Positions 46,400 through 60,156 are shown, numbered from the stretch's first letter. The stretch: DNA of 64,000 bases from Sthenelais limicola (GCA_942159475.1 OW804095.1:66430773-66494772), one strand, 5' to 3'. Translations and numbers: made by a program. Notes: generated by a model not told the origin, from the letters alone.

Positions 46400-47433
46400 C
46401 TTTAATTATTGCTTGTGCCTTAGGCATGCCAGCCTTGGACATCACTGTACGAGATAATGTGTCTGCTGTGACCATGGCCATAGTTTCGCCTGGAATGTTT
46501 ACAAACTCATAGTTGACTCCAGACTGTTAAGGTTTCATGAATAATCTTGCTGCTGTGAAACAGTTGATTGCCTCAAGGTGGTTGATTGACTTGTCTCAAG
46601 TTGTATTGGGGCCAAAGGTAGGTTTATATGTTTGTAGCCCCACCTCCTTTTAGGCAGCAGTCTGCCCAGGTTATCGTTACTATCCTGTTGTGAGGGATAA
46701 TGCCCTTGCCATCAAATGACTCCATGTATTTTTTTAAAAAACACTTAAGATCAGATTTCACCATTGGAGATATGCTGATGTCATCCCCTGCCACGGCTCT
46801 TAAGGTTGCCAACAGTCTTTGCATGAAGGGTCTCGCAGGGGCAATAATTTTGGCTACATGGGTGATTTTCCCCATGATGGATTGCATTGGTGGTGACTTG
46901 GTTTTGTTGAAGTGTGTAGCCCAGGCAGGAATGGGCTTCTATTAATTTATTATGTGGGATTGAGAGGAGATTGTTTTCAGTGTTTATTATAATTCCCAAC
47001 CAGCAGACATTATGGCTAGGGAATGGAGTTTTCTTTTCAGCCACTCTGAGTCTGAGATGTTGGAATAGCTTCATGGTGGTTTCTAATTTTGTTGAGCCAC
47101 TTCTTCAATCGTCTGGCCTAAATATTATGAGGAGGTCATCAAGGTATTGTTAGGTGATGATTCCCATCTTATTGAAGGCTCGTACTAGCAACTCTGCTAT
47201 AGATTGCATTACAAAAAGAAATCGTCACAACAAATGGGAGGACTTTGTCCGGATATGGCTGCGTGGCTAATTTCTTGTATATATTTTCTGACGTGATATA
47301 TGTGTTGTTTTGCTGATGGATGGTTCAGGATTTCTTGGGCGTAGTATCGTGGGCTGCCCACATACTGCATTGGGAAGCCATATGATATGCCATTGAGTAC
47401 TATGTCGTCATCCGAGTGGCTATTTCCCTCCAT
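46400..47433 (-). pseudogene. DIRS/Ngaro-like reverse transcriptase and RNase H fragments
   Basis: The N-terminal part ends in the linker that in intact relatives precedes the RT core. About 100 residues of fingers/palm are then missing before AMQSIAELLVRAFNKMG and the YLDD active-site box (47135-47146), which follows a stop codon. The thumb-like LGIII segment and the LxGKxxHxxxxxxPARxFxxRLLATLR block lead to the RNase H region, where INHLEAINCF and IPG-AD-LSR are recognisable across frameshifts. The relationship rests on these ordered blocks, not on a continuous frame. Confidence 0.65.
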
Positions 47434-50400
47434 GCGTCAGTGCACCCAAAGTGCGCTCACCTTTCATATCAAATACACAACACTTTCGACATTTTCTCGA
47501 TCCCTTTACCGAGTGTTTCCAATTAAAAGTCTGCCAGCGATCGATTTTGTGACCATAGGTCACGAAAACATTAAAGACTTTGGTCTAAATGTGTTGATTA
47601 CAATGTGAATCACAAAAAAGCTGTAAAACCTTTGAAGTAGAGCCCTCGGGAATAGTGTTCAACCAACCATGATGTTGCCAGGATATGGAATCAGATATTC
47701 TATAGACCCGCAATATAAGGGGACTTGTAGTGGGACTTATTGAGTTCTCTCCTGGGTTGCTCGAGACAGGATGAGGAATTCGAAAGTCAATTTCAGGCGA
47801 TTGCGACATACCAAAGTGGATTAGTATACAGTACTTCCACGGATGTACATATACCACCATTGCCTACACCATCTTGCCCTTCTCCCCATCTGGAAGCTCT
47901 CGGTTTGCTTCATTGTGCTCCCTTTTCTACCCTCCTTTCCTATAGTTCCTTGTTCATTCTCTCCCTCCCCGCCTTCCTTATATTGCTTATATCTAGTTTT
48001 CATTGATGTGCACATTCGGTTTCATCTGAAAGTAAAAATGGGGGCAGAAGGCCTAACGTCCAACTAGAGAAGATGTATATCGATGGACTGCATTAGTACT
48101 CCTATCAAAACTCCTACTCCGACTCCTGCTCCGACTAACGTTACAACTCCTACTACTCTCACTGCTAGATAGATAGTCGACCGTCAATGGGAACCAAGTA
48201 CGATTCGTTAGGTAAGAGCATATATGTATCATATGAATGCAAAGGACAAAAGTGCCAGCGTTTTTATATGTATATGAATCACTTTTCCCCCCAGAAGAAT
48301 GTGCGGTGCGAGTGGTTTCAGGGCTAGGGTTAAGCAAGGAATTCCTTTGCCTGCAAGTGAAAGGTTAGTTAGAATAGCTAGTTCCCTCGTCGTACTTACT
48401 AGAATTGAATGAAATATGAATTCAGGGCGCTGACTAAATAAATTATAAAATATTCTAACGAATCCCATTCAAGTCCGAAAAATAAAAATATTGTTTGGTG
48501 TCCAGGAAATAATTAAGGACTTCTTTCTTGTTCCTTTACTTAAGAGATGGTATGTCTGATAAGAAGTGGCCATTTCTAGCTACCACCAGCTATGTGTTAA
48601 CCCCTCAGCTGTTCTGTGAGTCAATGAACCAGGGTTCCACTGAAGATGGAGCCGTGACGAGAAGATTCTGTCTCCGTATCATTCACTTTTAGGCCTTGAA
48701 CGGTCTTGGGTCTATAATCACATTAGGAAAATACTAAACGGATTAATTACCTCCATTACGGGCCTGCTTGTGCTCAATTTGTGCAATATCGGCTGTTCTT
48801 GTTCGAACTCGTCGAGACAAATCAGGTCGAGATCATTTCGAACCCTAACAGAGTGTTATTTGCTATTTATTACACACTTGAATGATCATAAACTTTAGCT
48901 AGAGGAGGGTTTGTATCAACCAAACTGCAAATCGGATCGGCACCTTCAACTTGCCGTTGATGCATCAATAGGTCCACAATGTCGGTCATTAATCCTTTAT
49001 TAACGTTTATATCCTTATTCATTATACTTCAGCTGACACTAATTCATGATGGGCAAAAGTTGGTTGTACGTCCACTCTTTGTAATAAAATGAAATATATT
49101 TTCTCTGCTTGCATAATTTCTTTGAATATTGAGTAGACTTCCTACAAAGAACACTATATTTTTAGTACAAAGAGGTAATAAGAATCAACATATATAATCA
49201 TGACATATACTGAGTCAGGTCAACCAGCCCAAAATGTATGTGTCCTTGAAAATCTGGTCGATGCACAACAAAGACGCTTACATGTGGTATAACGTCAGAG
49301 CTAATGTTAATATGATGATATTTCTCAAAGCGAATCTGTGTAACTGAGAATATTGTCCATGTGGCATAATGTTTTGCGCAGAATAAACAATTTAAACAAA
49401 CAAAGCTTTTGCACAGCATAGCTGTCAACTCTACCAACAAACACGTACACAATATTTATAAATACCTCTCAGGTCTATTATCTATACTCCTCAGGTCTAT
49501 ATCAAAGAAAGAAAAAATCAATGTCGCAAAATAATTATATTACGTTAATTGCTTATTCCTTTCTCTCATCATCTTCATAAGTAAGGTGCTAACCACCTTC
49601 GTCTCCTTTAAATTAAAGTCCTTCACTAAATACCAGAATGTGGCTGAATTTCCTGTTTCAATAGAGATTAATTGATATAAACAATAAGAGATTTGACAGC
49701 TCCCCCAACTTCTGTCAACGGTATCAACGGTTTCATCTGAGGAGGTTCCTTTAAAAGATAAAGTTCGCTGTACCTGTCATACTGTGGATTCTATAGTTAG
49801 AAAGTTGATGCTATCAAATGGAGATAACTGTTCTTGAAGGAGACCCACTATTTCCTCATATATATAATACATTACAATAAATGAGTCCCGAAAATGCAAA
49901 TGTAGCTAGCTCAATGCCTGTAAGGAAATGATGCTTCAAATTAAAAAACAATTTATGAGGGAACATCTGCTATCCGGAATATATGATAAAGGACTCCGTC
50001 ATTGGGTGTTTCAAAGAGACGAGTAGCTCTAGGGTGGTAGCAATCTCACGTTCAGATAGCTGCAGTTCAAATTGAAATTACTGGAATTTTCTTATCCTGG
50101 GTTTACAGAATCGCTTTTGGGGGGTTTTCAACTGGCCCAGGAGGGCTAATTTTATGAGCATAAATATTCAAACTTGGTATTCAAGGAGTAGTACTATGTA
50201 ACCGAAGAAGACACTTTACGTTGTCGGGAGTGACAATGCTGGCCATTAAACATAGTGTAGCCATTGATGTACTTGTGGAATATTGATGACAATGGACAAT
50301 GCTAGCCACCAGTTCTAGTGTATAGCCTTTGTAGGCCTTCTTATTGTAGCGTTGTCTATAGAGACATACACAATATATGGTGACAATCTCCATTTCAGCA

Positions 50401-50775
50401 AAACATTTTATTTATTACTCATCACTGGTCAGCATCTAAATAGTGTAGGGGATGACAATGCCATTACCAACAGAGAATAGGGTAAGCTGTGACGCTAGCC
50501 ACTTGCTGGATAGTCTAAGCCCCATTCCTGTCTAATTAAGTGTTGCTTGCAGCCAGATTAGTTGTCTTTAAATATTACCTATTATTCCTTACACTAGGAG
50601 TATCCTAGGGGACTTAGACAATTTCATGGGACTATCAAATTTAATTTGAAAGGATCGTGGACCCCAAATTAATGGCAAAAAGGTGTGTGCACGCTCATCC
50701 CCAAAGTGAATAATGCAAGGATTATTGCTTGACGCATTAAATCAAATTCAATAGTATCTGCATGTAGTTGTTATG
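47434..50775. other. Non-coding, no gene recognised
   Basis: Overlapping short open frames on both strands at 47585-48468 have low-complexity translations (for example SRSRSRSRS on the minus strand) and no family features. A weak tRNA-like A-box/B-box pair at 50023-50074 is discussed as a possible SINE head. Nothing else is apparent. Confidence 0.4.
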
Positions 50776-50779
50776 TTAA

Positions 50780-50978
50780 AGCTGCATTCACGACATCAAG
50801 CAAAATCTCAAGAGTTTCTACTTTTTATTCAGTTTTTTAAATACCCGTCTGAAAGTCAATTGACCAAAATCCTTTGCTGCAGTGGTTTCGCTTATTATTC
50901 CAGACAGGCGCTAGTTTTCTTTCGGTCGATTATCGTAAAATATAGTTTTTGTCGTAAAATATAGCTGAGAATGTATCT
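50780..50978. mobile_element. 199-bp TTAA-flanked MITE
   Basis: TTAA (50776-50779) is followed by AGCTGCATTCAC. The right end reverse-complemented reads AGATACATTCTCAGC and is followed by TTAA (50979-50982). The ends and the internal TTGACCAAAATCCTTTGC stretch match the right arm of the larger element at 51390-53211, so both belong to one family. Confidence 0.65.
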
Positions 50979-51087
50979 TTAAAGATATAGTGATATCGCA
51001 AACGTGATGTTAAAGTCCTTTGATGGTGTAATTGAAACATACCCAATAAACGGAGACATAAGGGCTCCACGAAAATCAAATCAAATA

Positions 51088-51389
51088 TCAATCAAATTTA
51101 ACCGTGTGAAATTCTATCAGTCGAGGGTCCAAGAAAAAGTTATCAAACTTAAATTCCATTAAAACCTGTGGATATAAAATTGAAGCAGACACTTTTAACA
51201 TTGCCCGGAAGCGGGTCTCACTTTGTAGTTGCCTCATCTCCGCTGGGTAATGGGGAACAACTTGAAGGTGGTCTTCATTAAAGAACCTGAGGGACTTCCA
51301 GAATTTTGAGTGTGACGAGCTCGTCAAATAGAACATGAGTAAATGAGGCTGTTCGCAAATGGTGATGTCCAGAAGAAATTTACTATTAA
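51088..51389 (-). pseudogene. Possible L1-type ORF1 C-terminal-domain fragment
   Basis: A minus-strand open frame reads FFNEDHLQVVPHYPAEM then RQLQSETRFRAMLK then ILYPQVLMEFKFDNFF. The pattern (F-x-D, R-rich helix, YPxxL strand, F before the end) resembles the C-terminal domain of L1 ORF1 proteins, where a YPAKL strand follows a long helix. The frame stays open up to the left TTAA of the neighbouring element, which may have cut it. The similarity is weak and short; another origin is possible. Confidence 0.3.
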
Positions 51390-53211
51390 AGCTGCATTCT
51401 CAGATATTACGTCACAACATCTTACCAAAATTGACTCATACTATGACTTAAAGGACTGAATTTATCAAACCAAAGACTTAGTCAAATTCGAGCCAAAGAG
51501 TCTGTTGCACAATGGGAAGTTAGGACGACCGCCATGGTTATTCTAAGTTTCTTCGTACGTAATTCAAGGCCCCCGAAATTTATTTATTGATATACATCAC
51601 TTCATAATGAGTAAGAAATGATGATATCGAAAGTTTTCCACGTCTATTATTAATTCCTCTATGGTTTTGATATTTGTAGCTATGAGGCTTGCTCATGACA
51701 GGTTCATTGACACCTAAAGAGGAACACAGTCTACATTACATGGAGAAGTTTATTAGAACATTTAGTGACCTTTAGAACCTTTAGTGACAACAGGTACATG
51801 GGTGGTTATACATATGATTATATGAAGGTAACTAGACATAGGTTGAAACATGGTTATATATGAAAAGTAGATAAGATAAAAAAAAAATGCCCTGTGGCTT
51901 GAATGGTAAATGAAAGATACAGTGATTAATAGGAGTGGGAGGGTGGGGAACTAGAAATCCCTTGTTAACCCTCTGGCTGTTTGTGACCGAATGCTTGAAT
52001 CTCCAAGCGCCAGGAGCATCCACCAACCGTTATGGTAATGAGGCTGGCCTCTCCTGGTAAATGAACGCCCATTGGTCAAGCTTGACCAATGGGAAGCTGA
52101 TTGATCTGCCCTAGTCCTAGATTTTAGATTTAGAAACTTTTATTTTCGACATTGTCGCCGCAAGAAAGCGATTCTTCAGCCATGGGAGGTTTACTAGCTT
52201 TTTTTGGTATCTTATATAGAATTCACGCAGTGAACAAATCTACATGCAGTCATCATTGACAAAGTTAGTCCACTGCTCAATATGACTTTGAAGATCTTAC
52301 ACGTGTTCTTTTGTAAGGGCAAAATTAAAATATTTCTTAATATTAACAGTGATATAGTAGTACAAGTTATATCAATCAATGAAATTCTGGTCAACCCAGA
52401 CGTACGGAGTTTTTTTTGCAAACAACTTAAATGCTTTGGGTTCAATTATCCCATGGGCCACTGTCTGCAGTTTGTTCCACGAGTAAGGTATTCGGTGTAG
52501 CCTAATATTGATTTTCTAATTTGCTCATTTTTTGGGACAATTTGTTTCTTAGGTGGTCTTTATTTATTGCAAGCTGCTTCAAATCAGTGAAAATGCTGTG
52601 GGGGATAGGGGGCGGTGGCGGTACATGAATGACAAGGAAAACGTATGCTCAGCTAACCTTCTGTCTCAAGTCAAAGCTATACACGAATTCCATGATTTCT
52701 TCTTTTTTCATTGACCATTACATAGGTTATACTACCTGCATATAGCAGGGTACAAGCGTCCTTATATAAAGGCACTGTCCCCGTGGAATGAAGACCAATT
52801 ATAGCTCCCCTACGCTGACCCTGAGAATTCCAATCAAACATACAAACAGGTCAGAACCTAAGTCGGAATATACCCTATGCATGACATCAGTCTATGGAAT
52901 ACCCCACTTTTTGACTGGGTCCACACCTCCTATCTAAAGTGCAGTACACTCACCAACAGGCGGACCTACAACGAGGAAGGTTTAGGAGCAGGCATTGTAC
53001 AACAGATGGTTAATCCGAGCTATATTCCCACTCGTTCATAGGCCCAACGATGGATGAGATCCTGTTCGTTCATTGAAATCCGTTGTGCAACACCCCTCTT
53101 AAGCCATTGCAGGAAACGATTGGTCAAAATACTTTTAGGTGGGTTGGAAAAAAACGGAACAAAACGTAGAAAATCTTTTGTTGTTGACAGATGTTAATTG
53201 AGAATGCAGCT
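51390..53211. mobile_element. 1.8-kb TTAA-flanked element, same family as the 50780 MITE
   Basis: TTAA (51386-51389) is followed by AGCTGCATTCTCA. The exact reverse complement of these 13 bp ends at 53211 and is followed by TTAA (53212-53215). Inside is a plus-strand open frame at about 52282-52500 (INSDIVVQVISINEILVN, LKCFGFNY, QFVPRVRYSV) that reads like a protein remnant. I do not recognise it; it could come from the transposase or from captured sequence. A perfect 26-bp palindrome lies at 52068-52093. Confidence 0.65.
52068..52093. repeat. Perfect 26-bp palindrome with two CCAAT boxes
   Basis: CCCATTGGTCAAG (52068-52080) is immediately followed by its exact reverse complement, with no spacer. 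Each arm carries CCAAT/ATTGG, the NF-Y core. It lies inside the TTAA element. Confidence 0.85.
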
Positions 53212-53215
53212 TTAA

Positions 53216-56200
53216 CTTTTCACAGTGGTTCTTCACCATTGCTTGCTTGTAAGTTGTAATTAACACAGACAAACATGAAATGCCTGCGAGATCTTAAAGG
53301 ATGTAATGATAAATATATTATATATATGACCATTTAAAATAAGAACCGGCAGTTTCACCGACCGGCAGCCTCACCTCTCAGAATAAGTTTTATGACTTGG
53401 CTGTGAAGTTACAGTGGCAGAAATCTCTGTGGGTTTTCACGAAGTTCTTCATCGAGTAAAGAGTAATGGAGTTGTGGTCTGACTTCCCCACACGCCTTGG
53501 GAAGAAATTCTGATGAAAACTGCTTAAAGCAAAAAGAGCTCTAAGGAGGATTGGTTGTCCTTTGCCACCTCAGGTTGAGCCGCGTGTTTTATCTCTGATG
53601 ACTGAGACTGTAAACATAGGCCAAGATCATGCTGTAATTTCAGGACTTTTATAATCAGCTTTTATCGGTTATTCTCCTTTGTACCAACACATTGCTCCCT
53701 AATCCTCTCATTCCCACTCAGCCCCACTTCATATGCCAGGCACCAGGTGGCGACAAGCCCTATTTTTGTTTATGTGTAGGTCTCAAGCTGATAGATTATC
53801 TCCATTTCATTACCTTATTTCTCCGCTCTGGTGATAATCCGATGAGGAGTTGAACTCTGAGTGTCCCTTTCTTTCCAAGTATCATTTTCATTATCCTTCC
53901 TTGGAAAAATAGTTTTAGTCTGCTGCGCATTTTGCGAACTTAGATATTCAAGGACGAGGGTCTGAAAGATACCCTTGATAAAGGTTTCAGTATGGAAGAA
54001 ATTAAATTAGGTAAGTTTAAACCTCATGCTTATACTCTGTGTTGGGAGTGACGGATTCAAAGTATCAGCTGAAGTCGCTATTAATTTATTCATTGGTAAG
54101 AAAAACAAAGTTGATATAAGTTGATCTGAAGTAGTCCAAAAAGACTTTCAGAATCGAATTACAAGCAGAACCAGGGGTGCTATTTGACATTTGGCAGCAA
54201 TTCAGACTGGTATATGAAATAATCTGATAAAGTGTAACACAGAATACCCTGAAGCGCTAAATTAGAGTGAGGAGCACTATTAAGTGGAATAGGTGGAGGG
54301 TTTGTTTGCAGATAGAATTGATTTGGTTGAACAGGTTGTTTGTAAGCTCACTATTGCCACGGACATGTTGCCATGGGCACCAGACTTGTCCAACGTTATC
54401 AGCCTTCATCCAGGGCAGTCTGATGTACTCCTTCCTCGTAGAGGTAACCTAGGTGACAAGGCTCCTATAGAACTTTACATGGCCCTCTGGGATAGGTCTA
54501 TATTTAGAATCAATCATTACGGCTGCCTAGATTTATAACGGGACAATGAGTTTTGGGAAGATCGGTATGATAAGGGAAGAACGGATCCCTGTCCCAATGG
54601 ACATTAGATAGAACTAAAGAAATTTAGAAGAAGTTCTAGTAACATGAACACATTTATGTTATTTTATTAGTTCGGGATATGGTATACTTACATATTAATG
54701 AGCAGATTTGTTGTAAAAGTAATGATTTTCTGCATTCATTCAGCTCGTCTGTTTACCCAGACCATTGTAGCTCAAATGATGTCCATTTGATAAAATCGTT
54801 TGAGTGAAACCAATATTAGTGTGGGGAGGGGGGTAAGGTCTTCTTGATAGTTTTAGTCACTACCATGAAGGGTCTTGGGGCTATGATCACCTCAGGCTGA
54901 GACCATTAACCTCCATTTCAATCCGGCTTCTTGAAAATAGGTAGCTTCTCCTCCAACTTAAATACTTTACTTAGTGTCACCAAATACGCGACTAGATCCT
55001 AAAATAAGATAGTAGGAACATGTTTGCTAGTCAATACTCCTCTCAATCAGAATGACCAGACTCAGACAAGAACCTCAATGCAGAGACTCTTAAATAGATA
55101 AACAATTGTGCATGAAACATTTGCTACTCAATATTTAATGTAGTTATACATATGAATAAATCAGTATAAGCCACAAAAAGCCACAAAAAGCCACCAACTC
55201 ATTATTTTCCCAGCTTTGATGTTCTTCTGGGATTTGTTATAATATGTAGTTTATCAGTAACATCGTATATGAGAAAACAAAACTTTAAGCAATGTATGTT
55301 AAAAAGTGGTTATAGAGCCTGTAATACTCCGTGTCATACAAACCAACATAGTTTGCGTCGTGTAAGCGACTCCACTAGGAGTTATGATACAACAGCATAG
55401 TGGAAAAACAGGCTATTATGGTCTAGTTCTTTCTTGCAGAACGAAATGGATTGATACGGTTCATTAAACTGTTGTACTGTTGAGCCCCCCGAGAAAACAT
55501 TCCAGGCTTGCTCAGCACTGAGAGATAGGAAAATCTTGTTTATTAAGGAATTAGTTAATTAATTCTGTACAGGTTTTCCCAGACCACAGTTCTGCTCAGC
55601 AGCAGCAGATTTCTGTGATTGGAACTAGATCTATATGGCAGCTTCTACCTGTGTAATGGTATAATTCGATATCCGTGTTAGTGACTAGATACAACTCCAT
55701 TTATAATTCCATCATGGAACAGGCAGTATTATTCTAATTTGATACTTTCAGATGTTGCATTATGACGTTCACTTGTCCAAATATAGCTATCTATTATGTA
55801 GGTTGATACGATAGATATTTCTGGTTCTGTCATCTCAATTTAATATGTAAATGGATATATATATTCCAGGTTCTGTCATTATAATATAGAGTACTTCTTT
55901 TCTAATCATCCCGTTCATAGTATCTTTGTATACACGCTGAAATGTCATATCCGCAAAGAAGCATCTTGAAGAGGATGTGATCAGTATTCAACCACAGTTC
56001 AATGCTCCTACAGGGCAAATTGCGCTCGCCTTGCTTCAGCAAGGACTTCATCCCAATACTTATCTGGATGCCTACAGCGATTCTCTCTGAAATACCCCTA
56101 TTGGACAATAAAGATATCAAGTTCACATGTTGTGACATCCATAAAAGCCTTATAACTGTGGGTGTGTCTGCGTCGTAAAGATAGGTTTAGGAAGAGCATC

Positions 56201-59200
56201 TCACCGACGTAAGGCAATGAGTAGGTTATGGTTATTATGACGTAGTCATTACGTGAGCTGGAGTGGAAAGTAGTTATGGAAGGAACCGGAACCGGATATT
56301 TGAAGAGGAGAATACCTGACGTTTATTGTCTCAGTTATTTGACTGACTCCTGTCAAGGAGTTATCTGACTCAGCCAAAAAGCCCAGTGGAAAGAATTGGT
56401 TTATCAGGAGAATGGTTTGATGGGCGGGTATACCGAATAATTGATACACAAACTCACAGTTAGTCATAAAGGGAATATTTGTTTAAAGACACATCATATA
56501 CGGTGTTCTGAGCCTCTACAACTTCACAATTACGATTGTACGCCTGAATGATTATAGATTGTGTTTATTTGCTTGCGTTTTTATCAAATACAGTGTATGT
56601 AGGGAAGGCCAAGGCTGATCAATTCATACGTTGGTGGATATTATTTTGGGGAAATGTTTCCTGTTTATCTTTTAACCTAAGACGCAATTAAAACGGAAAA
56701 CATTCCATCTGAATGTTCCATCCTATATATATATATAAATGTTAGTGTTTCTCTATTGTTGTGGACTGTAGATGACAAATTAGAACCCCATTCATTACTT
56801 AACAGCAAAACAAAAGATGTGGATCCAAGCAAGGGATCTTTCTATTGTCTAACCCAAGGCGCAGTTCAAATGGGAAGTATTCCTTTTGAAAGTGCCACTC
56901 CGATATACAATGCATGTTTTTCCTATATTCAAGCCAAGGAAATGTATGTCTTTTAAGTTTTTCCTTCCATATTTTCCCTGGGGCAACTTTCCCTAGACAC
57001 ACAAATAACCATTGCATTTTGTATGTGAAGACACCTGTGCTCTGTTAACAGGTAAACCGAACATTATCAGCTACAGCTCACCACATCTCATCCTGACCCA
57101 TTTACCCATATATTATAATAAACACTTTGCCGTCGAAAAGGTTTGAACCAACTGAGGCTAAACGATGGAGATAACAATATTTCAGCTTATTAACTACAAC
57201 AATCTCTAAATTTATGTATATTAGAAAAAGCATCTTTTCACACCAATGCCTGAAGCGAAATATTTTCGTCGGTTCAAGCAAAATTTACGGTAGAAACAAA
57301 ATATTGTCAATGCAGGGATATATTTTGGACTACCTAAGCAAGGGAATGTCAGAACAGTAATTTTCCAGAACAAGGGTGCTGTGCTATTTACGCCATTCTT
57401 CAGATAAGATTTGTAATCATGGCTTGGGCGAATTTCGGTGAATTTCAAGATGCCAAGGTATCATTCAGTAAACTGGTTTGAAGACATTCTAGATTTAAAT
57501 TTATGTTATCACAGACAGTGTTAGTCTTAGCCATAGTCACGTACCATCGTTAGCAAGTGGTTTTTGTATACTATCAATACCCAGAAGATGCCACATATCT
57601 GCGATGTCCATATTATTATAATCATAATTGATATTTTTCAAAAGCATATAACTTGGATAATGCAATTTCTGCTATTCACAGGTCTTTCAACTGGTGCGCA
57701 GATAATAAATCTGATTATTAAAATGATAATATATATAGCAATGAAGGTGAACAAACTGCCACTTATCAAATCTAATATATTTAAAGTCGATAGCAATGGC
57801 ATACATATAATTCAGGCAAAAAGAATAATACCAATTAAAATCCTGAACTATTATATCACTGTTATATTACTACATTTCTTCCATACTATACTGATATATG
57901 ATACAGTTGTATTTACAAAACACTGCGTACTTTTGTCATCCGCATCTCCCAGAGAAAGCAGTTGATCTATTAGTTCAATTATCCTTTCTTACAGACTAAA
58001 ATGGTATACAGTAACAGACAGCCAGCCACAAAACAATTATTTTTGTCTCACAAAACCTTCCATTACTTCTTCTCCAATAGTCTCAGGCCCTTGCAATAAT
58101 CTTCATAGGATAAGAGGGACATACCACACAGCTTTAAGTAATACCACAAGCAATGCGTCCTTGATTTACCAGAAAATCGATCCAGCCTAGGACGATTCTC
58201 CGAGAGTTACATTGGCGTCTAAGGAATAATACTTGATTTTCCCAAATGCAATTGTTTATTTACACTAAGGGGGTTATTTCAATCTTCACAGAATACATTC
58301 TGTTTAAGAGGTAGTTCATTACAATTACAATATATAGCGGGAGTGACAATTACCATGAAATGTCAGCTCCTCCTGATCATTGCTTATAGTGTTCCAACCA
58401 AGCTGCAACCACATGGGGGAATGTGAGCCTCCTGTTCATATCAAACTTTCACGAGGGCAATCAGAGTCTTTGACTTTATGACAAATACGTATTTAACTTT
58501 TTTTTTATACCATCGGAAGGGATGCTGGAAAATTCTTTGTTCCTAAAAGAAGTCTCCGGCTTAAAACACGTAGGCAAACAGAAATACTATACTTGATCCG
58601 CTCCAATCGACTTCTTTGTATCCACCCAAACCGCCTCCTGCAGTCTTTTAGTTTCCTGAGCTAATATTAGGCAAGCTTTCTCTCCTCGAATTGAGAACTA
58701 TGGGGACAGAGAATCCACGAGGGCCGATCTCATTGACATTGACTTGTAACAGGGCAAACTCTTTTTAGCTTGGTTTTAAGTAGGAACAGGTTGATTTGTG
58801 ATTTATGATTTTGCTGATTTTCATTTGTTGTAAAGAGAATATGCTACTAGGGGTCAACGAGGTATTTTCCCAAATTTTCGATTTGTCTCATTCAAAACAA
58901 ATTTAAAGGTGGATATTTCTCAGGGTAGTAGCTTGCCAAAAGAAATTAATTTGCCTATTTTGCGGAAATTTACGGTAGTTCCTTCATTGTGATTACGATG
59001 GAATAATTATTGTTGTCCAATGAGTGTGCCATTTGGGATTACTCTTAGAAACCTCTTTAGTTTACACCCTTAACGTTTGCTTATTACGTTTTCATTATAT
59101 ACGTGGGCTGGTGGGGAGAATTAGCATAGATAAAATCGTTTAAATTTTCCTTACACCTGGCCCCTGACCATTTCATTTTCGAAGAAAGGTAAGACTTGAA

Positions 59201-60119
59201 AAGATTTAAGCCATAACACCTTTACGAGCCACTTTTGTTCTACACATAGAACTCAAATAAAACTCTTTCAAAACAAAAACATCCTATCCTATATTCCGTT
59301 AATCCTGAGAAGAAAGAACAAAAACCTAGGCTTTAGAACGAAGATTTGACTGTCTGAAAGACATGGTACATAATCAAGATTGATTACTTGAGGGATTAAG
59401 CAAATGCTGCTAGCGGCTCACATAATTGAGTAGATGGATTAAAATCCATTTTTAACTAAATTGATTGGTAGAGCTACTCATCTAATTTGTTGGTTTAATG
59501 GATTAGGAACGGTTTAATGCATAATATAGTTTATAGTTAAATACTTTCGTATCATATCATATTAAAAGCTTTCCTATTATACATGACTGACATTTACGAC
59601 ACCTTGCACCTGCCATTGGGTGATAGATTACTCATCTAAAGCTAGCTGCCCGAACATAGGGCTTTCATTTTCTTTTATATCCCAACCCACAAGTAACTTG
59701 TTCAGGGCATATATTAGACTTGTATAACTCTTTGATTTATTTTGTGTCATAATCAAAGTTTTGAAAAACAATTAAAACTATCATATTAGAGTGAATACAG
59801 CCTCGACTGTAAGGCCTTTGCTGTGTGTACTCATTGAGTTGGGCTGAGGACTTGATGCTAGTCTACGCATATATAATCCAAACATGATTTTTTAAAAGTA
59901 AAATTGAAATACATGAGCATATATATATTCGGAGTATACAACCATGTAAAAACACTTTCCGATAGTACTGAGTACTAAAGTTTTGCAGTTTTTCAATTGA
60001 TGTTCCTGGAGATAATGAAATGTTGTAAATATATAGGGTTGGTCATATTCATAAATTTATATTAACATGAATAATATATTAATACTCTGATAGACGGATA
60101 TATCTTAAAATATATAAAA

Positions 60120-60156
<37 letters not shown>

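Larger units (their letters stand above)
45740..47433 (-). mobile_element. Fossil tyrosine-recombinase retrotransposon (DIRS/Ngaro-like): RT-RNase H-YR
   Basis: Minus-strand frames give, in order, pieces of RT, RNase H and tyrosine recombinase, the gene order of DIRS-like elements. The pieces are YGFPMQYVGSPRYYAQ (47433-47209 frame), YLDDLLIIF (47146 downward), LGIIINTENNLLSIP, GKITHVAKIIAPARPFMQRL (46887 downward), VNIPGE with ADTLSR (about 46500-46450) and KGIYILMKWTKSMQ with TLCRRRAF (about 45910-45800). Stops and frameshifts separate them and the RT is internally deleted, so the copy is dead. Terminal repeats were not identified. Confidence 0.68.

Noticed and set aside
54267..54540. 82-codon plus-strand frame with protein-like composition (DRIDLVEQVVCKLTIATDML)
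   Set aside because: No family recognised, no splice sites confirmed and no neighbouring exons; left unannotated.
57564..57965. 133-codon plus-strand open frame
   Set aside because: It is driven by AT-rich composition (poly-Ile stretch, many AUA/AAU codons) and lacks recognisable domains or splice context.
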